Part shown: positions 41,824 through 50,655 of the stretch, in pieces
Layout of the letters: the number at the start of each line of letters is the position of its first letter
How positions within the stretch are numbered: position 1 is the stretch's first letter
From: Bog-756 sp963776225
GTDB taxonomy: Bacteria > Actinomycetota > Acidimicrobiia > Acidimicrobiales > RAAP-2
Length of the DNA: 64,000 nucleotides
Assembly (NCBI GenBank): GCA_963776225.1
Contig: CAVZLL010000003.1
Location: 992,001 to 1,056,000, forward strand
Direction of reading: 5' to 3'
The notes under the pieces: generated by a model
The model's database searches: none
The model's input: the letters and a program-made list of their open reading frames with translations, nothing else
Told to the model about the DNA's origin: nothing
Made by a program: the position numbers and the translations under genes

Positions 41824-41932
41824 GGTCACAGTGAACACCCCCGTCGGCGGCGGCGCCACCCGGTTCGGACACGGGTGGGTCGGTCCGCAGCCGAAGGCCG
41901 GGTGCGGGCGAGCGGTGGGTGCTGGGCGAGCG

Positions 41933-42015
41933 TGCGGGCGAGAGGATTCGAACCTCCACCCCCAAAGGGGACCGGGACCTAAACCCGGCGCGTCTGCCAG
42001 TTCCGCCACGCCCGC
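41933..42015 (-). tRNA. tRNA-Leu (anticodon UAG)
   Basis: An 83-nt class II tRNA. The acceptor stem GCGGGCG pairs with CGCCCGC, the anticodon stem CCGGG/CCCGG encloses TTTAGGT (anticodon TAG, reading CUN/CUA leucine), the variable arm CCCCTTTGGGGG is long as required for Leu, and the T-arm has GGTTCGAATCC. The CCA end is not encoded. Translating it gives the familiar false peptide beginning MAELADAPGLG. Confidence 0.95.
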
Positions 42016-42085
42016 ATGCAGATCAGCCTATCGAGGGACCTCGCCACGACGGTGCCCGCTCCCAGGGGTCGGGAACGGCCCTGGC

Positions 42086-42091
42086 TATAGT
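42086..42091 (+). promoter_or_regulatory. Leaderless -10 box opening the glycan island
   Basis: TATAGT ends six bases before GTG 42098. It is the best match to consensus in the window and probably starts the 42.1-47.7 kb operon. Confidence 0.5.
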
Positions 42092-42097
42092 CAGCCT

Positions 42098-43240
42098 GTG
42101 CCGACCCCGCCCTCCGCAGCGTCACCGGCGGCCCCCGACGGCCCGATGACCACGGACGCCGTCAGCACCGGCGACGACAGGGACGATGCGGCCGAGCGGA
42201 TCCGCTACCTGGACGAGGTGATGGCCGAGATCGACGCGGAGGTCCGGCGGCGGCGGGCGTCGGGCGACCTCCCTCCCGGCCTCGAGCGCGAGCTCGACGA
42301 GCTGTTCCTCGAGTTCTCGCCGGTCGGCCTCCACGGCCGCGCCCGTCTCCGGGAGACCCTCGCACTGGTCGACGGGAGCGCCCACGTCGACATCGCCGTG
42401 CCCGTCGAGTCGCAGAAGGCGATGGGGAGCTACGTCAAGCGGCTGGTGCGTCAGGGGCTCGGCTGGTACATGGGCTTCATCGTCCACCAGATCGTGAAGT
42501 TCGCCTGGGCGGTCTCGCGCATGCTGCACGTGGTGGTCGACCACATCGAGGACCTCGAGGCCACGGTGGAGGCGCACCGGTCGCCGGACCTCCCCGCGGC
42601 GGCGGTTCCGCCGGTCGAGCCCGGGCGCACCTGGTGGGCGGCCGCGGCGGCGACGGCCGTCGGTGGGGTGCCGGGGCGGGTGGTGCACGCCGACTGCGGT
42701 GACGGTTCGCTGGTCGCCGCCCTGCTCGACGCCGGAGTCGACGCCTACGGGATCGATCCCTCGGAGACGGCCATCGAGCCGGCCCTCGACCGGGGCCTGG
42801 ACGTCAGGACCGAGACCCTCCTCGACCACCTCGCCGTGGTCGCCGACGAGATGCTCGGCGGGATGGTCCTGAGCGGTTCGGTCGAGCGGCTCCGACCCAA
42901 CGAGCGCCAGCAGCTGGTCGACCTGGCCGCCTCCCGATTGGCCGTCGACGGTGTCCTGGTCGTCCATTCGGCTACCCCGGAGTCCTGGTCGGCGTCGTCG
43001 GGACCGATCGTGCGCGACCTGGCCCCGGGAAGCCCGATCCATCCCGAGACATGGGCCTTCCTCCTCGGCCATCGCGGGTTCCGGGTGGATCCGCCGGTGA
43101 CCGGAGGTCAGGATCGCCGCCTTCCGCGAGTGGCCTCGGGGGGAAGCGACGCGGACGCACTCAACGGGGCCATCGACGCGATCAACCGGCTCCTCCTCGG
43201 TCCGGGGGAGTACCTCGTGGTCGCCACGCGGGAGCGGTGA
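42098..43240 (+). CDS. SAM-dependent methyltransferase-like protein of glycan cluster
   Basis: 380 residues. The first 170 are helical and charged (IRYLDEVMAEIDAEVRRRR, later FIVHQIVKFAWAVSRMLH and DHIEDLEATVEAH, a likely coiled coil). A Rossmann methyltransferase domain follows with motif I VVHADCGDGSLVAALLDAG (near 197), VDAYGIDPSE, GMVLSGSVERL and the late PIVRDLAPGSPIHPETWAF. This helical-plus-methyltransferase form accompanies GT4 genes in actinobacterial surface-glycan loci and may cap or modify the chain. GTG 42098 is chosen on the -10 box; ATG 42146 is in frame. The stop overlaps the first GT4 gene. Confidence 0.75.
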   Translation: MPTPPSAASPAAPDGPMTTDAVSTGDDRDDAAERIRYLDEVMAEIDAEVRRRRASGDLPPGLERELDELFLEFSPVGLHGRARLRETLALVDGSAHVDIAVPVESQKAMGSYVKRLVRQGLGWYMGFIVHQIVKFAWAVSRMLHVVVDHIEDLEATVEAHRSPDLPAAAVPPVEPGRTWWAAAAATAVGGVPGRVVHADCGDGSLVAALLDAGVDAYGIDPSETAIEPALDRGLDVRTETLLDHLAVVADEMLGGMVLSGSVERLRPNERQQLVDLAASRLAVDGVLVVHSATPESWSASSGPIVRDLAPGSPIHPETWAFLLGHRGFRVDPPVTGGQDRRLPRVASGGSDADALNGAIDAINRLLLGPGEYLVVATRER

Positions 43241-44331
43241 CCGCGGTCCACCAGTTCGTCCCCGCGCTGCTGCCCCGGGACGCCACGGGCCATCACACCC
43301 TGGCCCTGCGGGACGCGCTGCGGTCCGCCGGCTGGGACTCGGACATCTACGTGGAGGCCGCACACGACGAGCTCGCTGCGGAGGCCACCTACTTCGAGCG
43401 CTATCCCGAACGGTCGCGCCGGGGCGACATCCTCCTCTACCAGCTCGGGACCGCATCACCGCTGGCCGAGTTCCTGCTCGGCCGCCCGGAGCGTCTCGTG
43501 CTCGACTACCACAACGTGACCCCGGCCTCGTTCTACGCGGGATGGGAGGAGCACACCAGGGAGAAGGTCGCCCGCGCCCGGGAGCAGGTGGCGGCTCTCG
43601 CGCCGCGGGCGGTGCTGGGCATCGCCGACTCGGCCTTCAACGCGGCCGAGCTGGACCGCCTCGGCTGCCCGGAGACCGCGGTCATCCCGATCCTGGTGGA
43701 CGTCGAGCGGAGTGTCCCGCGTCCCGACCCGGGCGAGCGGGCACAGCTGGCCGCCGAGCACGGCGCCCGGACGGTCCTCCTCTTCGTGGGCCGGATCTCC
43801 CCCAACAAGTACCAGCACCACCTGGTCGGAGCCCTCTGGCTCTACCGCCGGTGGTTCGACCCCGGGGCCCGACTCCATCTGGTCGGCCCGTCCGTCACGC
43901 CGTCCTATGCCGGCGCGGTCGCCGCCTACGCGAGGGAGCTCGGCCTCGCGGACGCGGTCCGTCACGGCGAGGACCTGACCGCCGCGCAGCTGGCTGCGTG
44001 GTACGAGGATGCCGACGTCTTCGTCTGCCTCTCCCGGCACGAGGGCTTCTGCATCCCGTTGCTCGAGGCCATGTGGTCGGGGCTGCCCATCGTCGCGTTG
44101 GACACGGGCGCGGTGGGGGAGACCCTCGGCGGTGCCGGCCTGCTGGTCACCACCTCCCGCCCGTCCACGGTGGCCGTCGCCGTTGACCGGGTGCGCCGTG
44201 ACCCCGTGCTCGCCGGGCGACTGGCCAGCTCGGGTCGCCGCCGTCTCGACGCGTTCTCCGCACCGACCACCGCGCAGCGATTCCTCGAGGTCCTCGGAGG
44301 GCTGACCGAACGACGGCGGGTGGTGGCATGA
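43237..44331 (+). CDS. GT4 family glycosyltransferase, type A copy 1
   Basis: 364-residue GT-B fold enzyme. N-terminal VHQFVPALLPRDATGHHT, middle DYHNVTPASF, the linker strand TVLLFVGRISPNKYQHHL, and the nucleotide-sugar motif SRHEGFCIPLLEAMWSG (E-x7-E) identify it. It transfers a sugar from an NDP-sugar to the growing glycan in the cytoplasm. Two paralogues in the island share RDA-G-H, YQ, YHN-TP and HEGF-PLLEAM. GTG 43237 overlaps the methyltransferase stop; its own stop overlaps the next gene (ATGA). Confidence 0.9.
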   Translation: MTAVHQFVPALLPRDATGHHTLALRDALRSAGWDSDIYVEAAHDELAAEATYFERYPERSRRGDILLYQLGTASPLAEFLLGRPERLVLDYHNVTPASFYAGWEEHTREKVARAREQVAALAPRAVLGIADSAFNAAELDRLGCPETAVIPILVDVERSVPRPDPGERAQLAAEHGARTVLLFVGRISPNKYQHHLVGALWLYRRWFDPGARLHLVGPSVTPSYAGAVAAYARELGLADAVRHGEDLTAAQLAAWYEDADVFVCLSRHEGFCIPLLEAMWSGLPIVALDTGAVGETLGGAGLLVTTSRPSTVAVAVDRVRRDPVLAGRLASSGRRRLDAFSAPTTAQRFLEVLGGLTERRRVVA

Positions 44332-45575
44332 AGCTCGCCTTTGTCACGCCGCGCTATGGAACCGAGGTGATCGGGGGAGCCGAGACGGCCGCCCGGATGC
44401 TGGCCGAGCGACTGTGCCTCCGCCCGGGGTGGCAGGTCGAGGTCCTCACCAGCTGCGCGCTCGACCACCTCACCTGGGAGAACACCGAACCGCCCGGGAC
44501 CTCCCTGCTCAACGGGGTGACCGTGCGGCGGTTCCCGACCGCGTCACGGCGGACCCTCGAGTACTTCGCGCTCGACGCAAAGCTGCGGGTTGCGCCGGGA
44601 ACCGCCACCCTCGACCAGTCGCGACGTTGGGTGGCCCTCAACGGACCCGTCTGCCCCGGCCTGGTCGACGCCGTCGCGTCCGCCGACGCAGACGTGGTGG
44701 CCTGCTACCCCTACCTCTTCGCCACGACCGTGGACGCCGTCGCGGTGTCCCGATCCCCGGTCGTCCTCCATCCGGCGGCCCACGACGAGCCTGCGCTCTA
44801 CCTCTCGGCCTTCCGGCGAAGCTTCCGGCAGGTCGACGCGCTCGTGTACCACACCCGGGCCGAGCGTGACCTCATGGAGCACGTCTTCACGGTCGGGGAC
44901 CGCCCCCAGATCGTGCTCGGGCTCGGGGTCGACGACCCCTCGGGTGCGGGGCGGCCCGGGGGCGGGATCCTCGGGATCGGCGACCGGCCGTACCTCTGTT
45001 ATCTGGGACGGGTCGACGAGCACAAGGGATGCGGGATGCTGGCGGACTTCTTCGCCCGCTACAAGGAACGCCACCCCGGACCGCTCGCGCTGGCCATGGT
45101 CGGCCCGGTGTCCGACCGGGCGCCGGACCACCCGGACATCGTGGTCACCGGAACGGTGTCCGAGTCCGACAAGTGGGACATCCTGGCGGGGGCGCAGGTC
45201 ATGGTGACACCGTCCGCCTACGAGTCGTTCTCGCTGGTGGTGCTCGAAGCCTGGACCCAGGGCATCCCGGTCCTGGTCAACGCCACCTGCGCCGCGACCA
45301 TGGAGCACTGCCGACGGTCGGGTGGAGGGCTGTGGTTCGACTCGTTCCGTTCCTTCGAGGCCGCCATCGACCGCCTGACCTCGGAGGGATCGCTCCGCAC
45401 CGAGCTCGGTGAGGCCGGGCGCCGGTACACGGCCCACTTCTACCGATGGTCGTCGATCATCGACCGCTACACCGCGTTCCTGACCGAGGTCGTCTCCCGC
45501 GGGCGCCGTCGCGGGGTCGGCGACCACCGGCTCGAGGTGCCCGTCGGCGGGGTCGAGTACGTGCGGGGGGCGTGA
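44328..45575 (+). CDS. GT4 family glycosyltransferase, type B copy 1
   Basis: 415 residues. It opens MKLAFVTPRYGTEVIGGAET, with the GGAE glycine loop of GT4 enzymes; VLHPAAHDEPALYL lies in the middle, YLGRVDEHKG at the domain link, and SAYESFSLVVLEAW is the E-x7-E motif. The partner copy at 51.8 kb shares most of these words. It is cytoplasmic, acting on an NDP-sugar and the lipid-linked glycan. It is coupled by ATGA to the type A gene before it and by GTGA to the next. Confidence 0.9.
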   Translation: MKLAFVTPRYGTEVIGGAETAARMLAERLCLRPGWQVEVLTSCALDHLTWENTEPPGTSLLNGVTVRRFPTASRRTLEYFALDAKLRVAPGTATLDQSRRWVALNGPVCPGLVDAVASADADVVACYPYLFATTVDAVAVSRSPVVLHPAAHDEPALYLSAFRRSFRQVDALVYHTRAERDLMEHVFTVGDRPQIVLGLGVDDPSGAGRPGGGILGIGDRPYLCYLGRVDEHKGCGMLADFFARYKERHPGPLALAMVGPVSDRAPDHPDIVVTGTVSESDKWDILAGAQVMVTPSAYESFSLVVLEAWTQGIPVLVNATCAATMEHCRRSGGGLWFDSFRSFEAAIDRLTSEGSLRTELGEAGRRYTAHFYRWSSIIDRYTAFLTEVVSRGRRRGVGDHRLEVPVGGVEYVRGA

Positions 45576-46576
45576 CCGTGTCGGAACAGACGCCCGACGA
45601 CCCGGACCGGGCCGACCGCGCCGAGCTGCCACCCGACGAGCGGGAGCTCCTCGGCGCCTTCGAGCGGCTCAGCCCCGCCGGCTCGCTCGAGTGGGGATTC
45701 GACGACGCCCTCCGGCGGGTCAAGGCGTCGGTCGGCGAGGTCCCCGATCTCCCCCCCTGGCCCGGCCTCCCCGACGACCTCTGGGATCGGGGGCGGTCGG
45801 CTCGTATCGGCGGGCGGTTCGTCGGGGACGTCGCCGGGGTGCTGGCCGAGCTGCTGGCCGACGACGCGCGCCGGACCGCGACGGAGGCGGTCTCCCTGGC
45901 CAACGTCGCCGCGTGGGACGCGCTGCGCTACCTGGCGGCGCGTCTCGAGCAGCTCGAGGCGCGGATCGACCCGGTCGGAGCGCTCCTGCCAACGCTCGAC
46001 CTGCCGGTCCCCGAGGTCGGCGCGTTGCTCGCCGACGTCGTCCGATTCGTACGGACGGACGAAGGACCCGGCACCGGCGCGGCCGGCACGACGGTGGTGG
46101 GGGAGCTCGGCGACCGGACCCTCTGGAGCGGTCTCGCCGGCGGGACGGAGCGCGGCGGTCCGGTCCGTGGGGTGGACCCCCGCGCCGCAGTGGTCTGGCG
46201 CTCGTGGCCGTCTGCCGGGTCGGATGCCGAACCGGTCACCGCCGAGGTCGACGCCTATCTCCGGTCCCTCGACACCGACAGTGTGGGGTCGGTGGTCCTC
46301 TCCGGTTGCGTGGACCGCTACGACCTCGCACGCAAGACGGAGCTGGTCGACGAGGCACTGCGGGTCATCGCTCCGGGGGGACGGCTGGTCCTCCTGGTCT
46401 CCGAGCAGTCCGCCTGGGACGCGTCGCTCTCGCCGCCGGTGCGCGATCTGACCCCCGGTAGGCCGCTCCACCCCGAGACCTGGGGACTGTTGCTCGCCCA
46501 CCACGGCCTGGAAGCCCGGGTGCTCGCATCCGACGACGGCACTGCGTCTGCGATCCTGGCGGTCGCGGGGCCATGA
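45572..46576 (+). CDS. Degenerate methyltransferase-like paralogue
   Basis: 334 residues. The C-terminal third (VVLSGCVDRYDLARKTELVD, ALRVIAPGGRLVLLV, PVRDLTPGRPLHPETWGLLL) matches the methyltransferase at 42.1 kb, and the N-terminal charged helices (LSPAGSLEWGFDDALRRV; AWDALRYLAARLEQLEARI) are comparable. The glycine-rich SAM motif I is absent, so catalytic methyl transfer is doubtful; it could be a scaffold or regulatory subunit. GTG 45572 overlaps the GT4-B stop; GTG 45578 is an alternative. Its stop overlaps the next GT4 gene. Confidence 0.6.
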   Translation: MTVSEQTPDDPDRADRAELPPDERELLGAFERLSPAGSLEWGFDDALRRVKASVGEVPDLPPWPGLPDDLWDRGRSARIGGRFVGDVAGVLAELLADDARRTATEAVSLANVAAWDALRYLAARLEQLEARIDPVGALLPTLDLPVPEVGALLADVVRFVRTDEGPGTGAAGTTVVGELGDRTLWSGLAGGTERGGPVRGVDPRAAVVWRSWPSAGSDAEPVTAEVDAYLRSLDTDSVGSVVLSGCVDRYDLARKTELVDEALRVIAPGGRLVLLVSEQSAWDASLSPPVRDLTPGRPLHPETWGLLLAHHGLEARVLASDDGTASAILAVAGP

Positions 46577-47667
46577 GCGGCATCCACCAATTCGTCCCCA
46601 TGCTGCATCGGCGGGACGCGGTGGGGGAGCACACCCGCTCGCTGCGCGACCGCCTGGTGGCCGCGGGGATCATCTCGCGCATCTACACCGAGCTCCCTGA
46701 CCCGGAGACCGTGGCGGAGACCCGGCCCTACCTCTCCTACGAGGCGGATGCCGAGCCCGGGGACCTGCTCGTCTACCAGGTGGCCACCTGCTCCGCCCTG
46801 GCAGGCTGGTTGGCCGATCGCCCCGAGCCACTCGTGCTCAACTATCACAGCATCACCCCGCCGGACTTCTTCGCCCGGTGGAACAACGCCATCGCACGGC
46901 TCCAGGTGGGAGCCATCGCCGAGCTCTCCCGGCTGGCACCGCGTGCGGCGCTCGGGATCGGGGTGTCGTCGTTCGACGCCGAGGAGCTCCGCCGCGCGGG
47001 GTGCACGCGGACCGTGGTGATCCCGGTTGCGGGTGTCGCCGTGCCGCCGGTCACCCCGGATCGGGCAACCCTCGAGCGACTGTCCGATCGAAGGGACGGC
47101 GACGGACCCCAGTGGTTGTCGGTGGGGCGCCTCGCACCCAACAAGGACCACCAGGAGACGATCGCCGCATTGTTCGTGGCGAGGGCGACCTGCGCCCCCC
47201 GCGCCCAGCTGACCCTGGTCGGATCGCCGACCGAGCCGTCCTACGCCGCCGCGCTGCACCGCTACGCCGACTCGCTGGGTCTCGACGGCGCGGTGACCTT
47301 CGAGGACGGGCTCAGCGACAGCGAGCTCTCGGCCCACTACGAGGCCGCCGACGTGCTGGTCATGCTCTCCGACCACGAGGGGTTCGCCGTCCCGCTCCTC
47401 GAGGCGATGGCCCACGGGCTTCCGGTGGTCGCCTTCGCCGCCGGTGCGGTGCCCGAGGTGCTCGGGGGGGCCGGCGTGCTCCTCGAGGAGAAGGGTCCCC
47501 GCCACGTCGCCGGCGCGGTGACCCAGGTCACGGGTGATCCGGGGCGGCGGGACTCGCTGGCGTCGACCGGTCGGGACCGTGTTGCCGCGTTCGGTCTCGA
47601 GCGCGCCGGAAGCGACCTGGTGGAGGCGCTGCAGGCGGTGCAGCGGGGTGACGCATCGGGCCGCTGA
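46573..47667 (+). CDS. GT4 family glycosyltransferase, type A copy 2
   Basis: 364 residues, the same length as copy 1. Seen: SGIHQFVPMLHRRDAVGEHT, NYHSITPPDFF, LSVGRLAPNKDHQETI and SDHEGFAVPLLEAMAHG. ATG 46573 overlaps the stop of the methyltransferase-like gene (ATGA). It ends the first glycan transcription unit, 61 bases before the clpP start, where a new promoter is seen. Donor and acceptor sugars are unknown. Confidence 0.9.
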   Translation: MSGIHQFVPMLHRRDAVGEHTRSLRDRLVAAGIISRIYTELPDPETVAETRPYLSYEADAEPGDLLVYQVATCSALAGWLADRPEPLVLNYHSITPPDFFARWNNAIARLQVGAIAELSRLAPRAALGIGVSSFDAEELRRAGCTRTVVIPVAGVAVPPVTPDRATLERLSDRRDGDGPQWLSVGRLAPNKDHQETIAALFVARATCAPRAQLTLVGSPTEPSYAAALHRYADSLGLDGAVTFEDGLSDSELSAHYEAADVLVMLSDHEGFAVPLLEAMAHGLPVVAFAAGAVPEVLGGAGVLLEEKGPRHVAGAVTQVTGDPGRRDSLASTGRDRVAAFGLERAGSDLVEALQAVQRGDASGR

Positions 47668-47716
47668 CCAGGGTCGTGACCGGCGAGCTGTGCATCCGTC
47701 GCGGGGATCCAGCCAC

Positions 47717-47722
47717 TAGGCT
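47717..47722 (+). promoter_or_regulatory. Leaderless -10 box for clpP-wzm-wzt unit
   Basis: TAGGCT ends six bases before ATG 47729. It gives the protease and exporter genes a promoter of their own. Confidence 0.45.
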
Positions 47723-47728
47723 CACGCC

Positions 47729-48397
47729 ATGGACTCCCCGCGCATCTCGTCTCCGTATGCCCCCGTCACCAGCGTCGACGCAGCAGCCCGGATGGCGACC
47801 ACCGCTGCCGAGGTCGGCCCCGGGTCGGACATCTTCCAGCGCCTGCTCAAGGAGCGGATCGTCTTTCTCGGGTCCGCCATCGACCAGAACACGGCCAACC
47901 TGGTGTGCTCGCAGCTCATCCTGCTGGAGGCGGAGAACCCGGACCGTGACATCTCGGTCTACATCAACTCTCCCGGCGGCTCGGTCACCGACGGCTTGGC
48001 CATCTACGACACCATGCAGTACGTGCGCTGCGACGTGCGCACCATCTGCGTCGGACTGGCGGCGTCGATGGGCCAGTTCCTGCTCTGCGCCGGAACCCAC
48101 GGCAAGCGCTTCGCGCTTCCCCACAGCCGGATCCTCATGCACCAGCCCTCGGGGGGGATGCAAGGCCAGGCCGCGGACATCGCCATCCAGGCCGAGCAGA
48201 TCATGTACCTGAAGCGGATGATGGCCGAGCGCATCGCTTTCCACACCGGGCAGAACATCGAGCGGATCGAGGCCGACTCGGACCGTGACCGCTGGTTCAC
48301 GGCCGACGAAGCCCGCGAGTACGGCTTCATCGACGAGGTCATCCAGAAGGACGCGAGGGAAGTCCCGACGGCCGGCGCGGGGGCTCCTGCCAAGTGA
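47729..48397 (+). CDS. clpP: ATP-dependent Clp protease proteolytic subunit
   Basis: 222 residues, full length for ClpP. The catalytic triad is present: Ser113 in GLAASMGQ, His138 in LMHQPSGG and Asp187 in SDRDRW. Also INSPGGSVTDGLAIYD (oxyanion glycine strand) and the YGFIDEVI handle end. It assembles as a tetradecamer and needs a Clp ATPase, none of which is nearby, so this is a solitary extra copy rather than the clpP-clpX housekeeping arrangement. Its stop overlaps the Wzm start (GTGA), so protease and exporter permease are co-translated, which suggests a role tied to the glycan system or to its regulation. Confidence 0.95.
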   Translation: MDSPRISSPYAPVTSVDAAARMATTAAEVGPGSDIFQRLLKERIVFLGSAIDQNTANLVCSQLILLEAENPDRDISVYINSPGGSVTDGLAIYDTMQYVRCDVRTICVGLAASMGQFLLCAGTHGKRFALPHSRILMHQPSGGMQGQAADIAIQAEQIMYLKRMMAERIAFHTGQNIERIEADSDRDRWFTADEAREYGFIDEVIQKDAREVPTAGAGAPAK

Positions 48398-49386
48398 GCC
48401 TCGGCGTCGAGCAGCCGGCGCCGACCGGCCCCGACCCCGAACGCCCGACGATCATCGGGGGGAGCACCCGCTTCGTCCCGGGGCAGAGCAACGACCGGAT
48501 CACGGTCGTCAATGGCAAGGTCGAGCTCGGCCAGCGTCTGAAGGATCTCTGGCGCAACCGTGACCTCCTGTTCCTTCTCACCCGGACCGAGCTCAAGGTC
48601 AAGTACAAGAACTCGGTCCTTGGCTACGCCTGGTCGATGCTCAACCCGGCCATGGTGCTCGGGATCTACTACGTGGTGTTCAAGGTCATCGCGCGGAGCC
48701 AACAACCGCAATTCGCGATCTTCCTGTTCTGCGGTCTCCTCGCCTGGAACCTCTACAACGTCTCATCCATGAGCTCGACGACGGTTGTGGTGGGCAAGGC
48801 GGGGATCATCAAGAAGGTTGCCTTCCCCCGCGAGTTGTTGGCCATATCGACCGTCGGCGTCGCGCTGGTCCTCTTTGCCATCCAGCTCGTCGTGCTGGCA
48901 TTCTTCCTCGCCATCTTCGGGCTGGCACCCGACTGGCAAGCCCTGTGGCTCGTGCCAATAGCGTTCGTTGCTCTGGTGGTCTTCACCAGCGCCGTGTCCA
49001 TCTTCCTGTCAGCGGTCAACGTCTATCTGCGCGACACCCAGCATCTCACCGAGGTGCTGCTGATGGCCTGGTTCTGGGCCACGCCGATCGTCTATCCGTA
49101 CGGACTGGTGGCCTCGCGCCTCGGCCAGTTCCACATCACCGGGCTCTACCTCGCCAATCCGATGACCCCGATCGTCTTGGCCTTTCAGCGGGCCATCTAC
49201 GGCAAGACCTCCTACATCGCGACCAAGGACAATCCCACCCACGCGGTCACGCCACTCCTGCCGACCTCGGGGCTGGAGTGGTACGCACTCGCGCTGGGCA
49301 TCGTCATATTGGTGAGCGTCGGGCTCTTCCTCCTCTCGCTCACGGTCTTCGGACGCCTCGAAGGCAACTTCGCCGAGGAGCTCTGA
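48394..49386 (+). CDS. wzm: Polysaccharide ABC exporter permease (Wzm/TagG type)
   Basis: 330 residues. An N-terminal cytoplasmic segment of about 55 residues leads into the ABC-2 permease core: LFLLTRTELKVKYKNSVLGY (the amphipathic entry helix motif of Wzm/TagG), then YAWSMLNPAMVLGIYYVVF, WNLYNVSSMSSTTVVVGK and six membrane spans, ending with EGNFAEEL. It moves lipid-linked polysaccharide across the inner membrane with the Wzt ATPase that follows three bases later. Codon use near 48.6-49.0 kb is a little less GC-rich than the GT genes. Confidence 0.92.
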   Translation: MSLGVEQPAPTGPDPERPTIIGGSTRFVPGQSNDRITVVNGKVELGQRLKDLWRNRDLLFLLTRTELKVKYKNSVLGYAWSMLNPAMVLGIYYVVFKVIARSQQPQFAIFLFCGLLAWNLYNVSSMSSTTVVVGKAGIIKKVAFPRELLAISTVGVALVLFAIQLVVLAFFLAIFGLAPDWQALWLVPIAFVALVVFTSAVSIFLSAVNVYLRDTQHLTEVLLMAWFWATPIVYPYGLVASRLGQFHITGLYLANPMTPIVLAFQRAIYGKTSYIATKDNPTHAVTPLLPTSGLEWYALALGIVILVSVGLFLLSLTVFGRLEGNFAEEL

Positions 49387-49389
49387 GCG

Positions 49390-50655
49390 GTGAGCATCGC
49401 CATCGAGGTCCGTGGCATCTCCAAGCAGTTCAAGCTCTACAGCGAGAAGCACACCTCGTTGAAGGAGCGGGTCATCCACGGCGGCAAGATGCCGTACACG
49501 CCGTTCTGGGCGCTCCAGGACGTGAACGTCGACATCATGCAAGGCGAGACCTTCGGGATTCTCGGTCGCAACGGGAGTGGCAAGTCGACCCTGCTCAAGT
49601 GCATCGCAGGCATCCTCAAGCCGACCACGGGGGAGATCCGGGTGCGGGGGAGTCTCGCAGCGATGCTCGAGCTCGGCGCGGGCTTCCAGCAGGACCTCTC
49701 CGGTCGGGACAACATCTACCTCAACGGCTCGCTGCTCGGGCTCTCCCGCGCGGAGATCGAGAAACGGTTCGATGCCATCGTCCAGTTCGCCGAGCTCGAG
49801 GACTTCATCGACAACCAGGTCAAGTTCTACTCGTCCGGCATGTACGTGCGGTTGGGGTTCGCGGTGGCGGTCAATGTCGAACCGGATGTGCTGCTGGTCG
49901 ACGAAGTGCTGGCCGTGGGGGATGCCTCCTTCCAGCGCAAGTGCCTCGACCACGTGAAGCGGTTCCAGCACGAGGGGCGGACCATCGTGGTGGTGAGCCA
50001 CGCCACCGATGTGATGCGCCAGAACGCCGAACGGGTGATGGTGATGAACCACGGCAGGGTGATCACCATCGACGAACCGGGTGAGGGGATCCGGGTGTTT
50101 CTCGCCGACCTGCTCGGTGTCGGCACCCTCGAGGGGTCCGAATCCGGCGGCATCGCCGGCAACGTCCTCGCCATCGGAATGGTCCACGTCGACCACGGTG
50201 GGAGCGGCGACCGGATGCACCTCTATCCAGGAGAGTCCCTGACGGTGACCGCCGAGGTGGACAGCCTGGCTCCGGTACCGGACGGCATGGCCACCATCGC
50301 CATCCACGACGACGCCGGCGATCTGGTCTTCGCATCCGACCCGGACGATCCGATCTGTGCCCTCGACATCCCCGAGGGAGGCGGCATCGTACGCTTCCAC
50401 TTCCCCGAGGTCCCGCTGCTGGACGGTACCTATTCGGTGAGCGTCGGTGTCCGCAGCGCAACGGTCACCGCCAGCTACGACTGGAAGGACCAGGCCACCT
50501 CCTTCGAGGTGGTCAACCCGGGCCGTTCGACCGGACGGGTGCGCCTGCCGCTCGACGTGAGCTTCCGGCTCCGCTCGACCGGTCTGACCGGTGAGGTGCC
50601 CGCGGTCGGCGCCCAGTTCGGGCCGCTGCCCGGCTGGGAAGAGTCCACTGCGTGA
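49390..50655 (+). CDS. wzt: Polysaccharide ABC exporter ATPase with carbohydrate-binding C-domain (Wzt type)
   Basis: 421 residues. The ATPase domain (1-240) has LKERVIHGG, Walker A GRNGSGKST, the Wzt/TagH signature YSSGMYVRLGFAVAV, Walker B VLLVDEVLAVGD and VVVSHATD. Residues of about 255-400 form a beta-sandwich like the Wzt C-terminal domain that recognises the modified end of the O-polysaccharide (LYPGESLTVTAEVDSLAP; LLDGTYSVSVGVRS; YDWKDQATSFEV). That domain suggests export depends on a terminal modification, which the methyltransferase-like genes could supply. GTG 49390; the stop overlaps the next GT gene. Confidence 0.93.
   Translation: MSIAIEVRGISKQFKLYSEKHTSLKERVIHGGKMPYTPFWALQDVNVDIMQGETFGILGRNGSGKSTLLKCIAGILKPTTGEIRVRGSLAAMLELGAGFQQDLSGRDNIYLNGSLLGLSRAEIEKRFDAIVQFAELEDFIDNQVKFYSSGMYVRLGFAVAVNVEPDVLLVDEVLAVGDASFQRKCLDHVKRFQHEGRTIVVVSHATDVMRQNAERVMVMNHGRVITIDEPGEGIRVFLADLLGVGTLEGSESGGIAGNVLAIGMVHVDHGGSGDRMHLYPGESLTVTAEVDSLAPVPDGMATIAIHDDAGDLVFASDPDDPICALDIPEGGGIVRFHFPEVPLLDGTYSVSVGVRSATVTASYDWKDQATSFEVVNPGRSTGRVRLPLDVSFRLRSTGLTGEVPAVGAQFGPLPGWEESTA

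Noticed and set aside
41824..42009. N-terminal extension MAELADAPGLG... of the DDN-family gene
   Set aside because: This is the translation of the tRNA-Leu gene, not protein-coding sequence.
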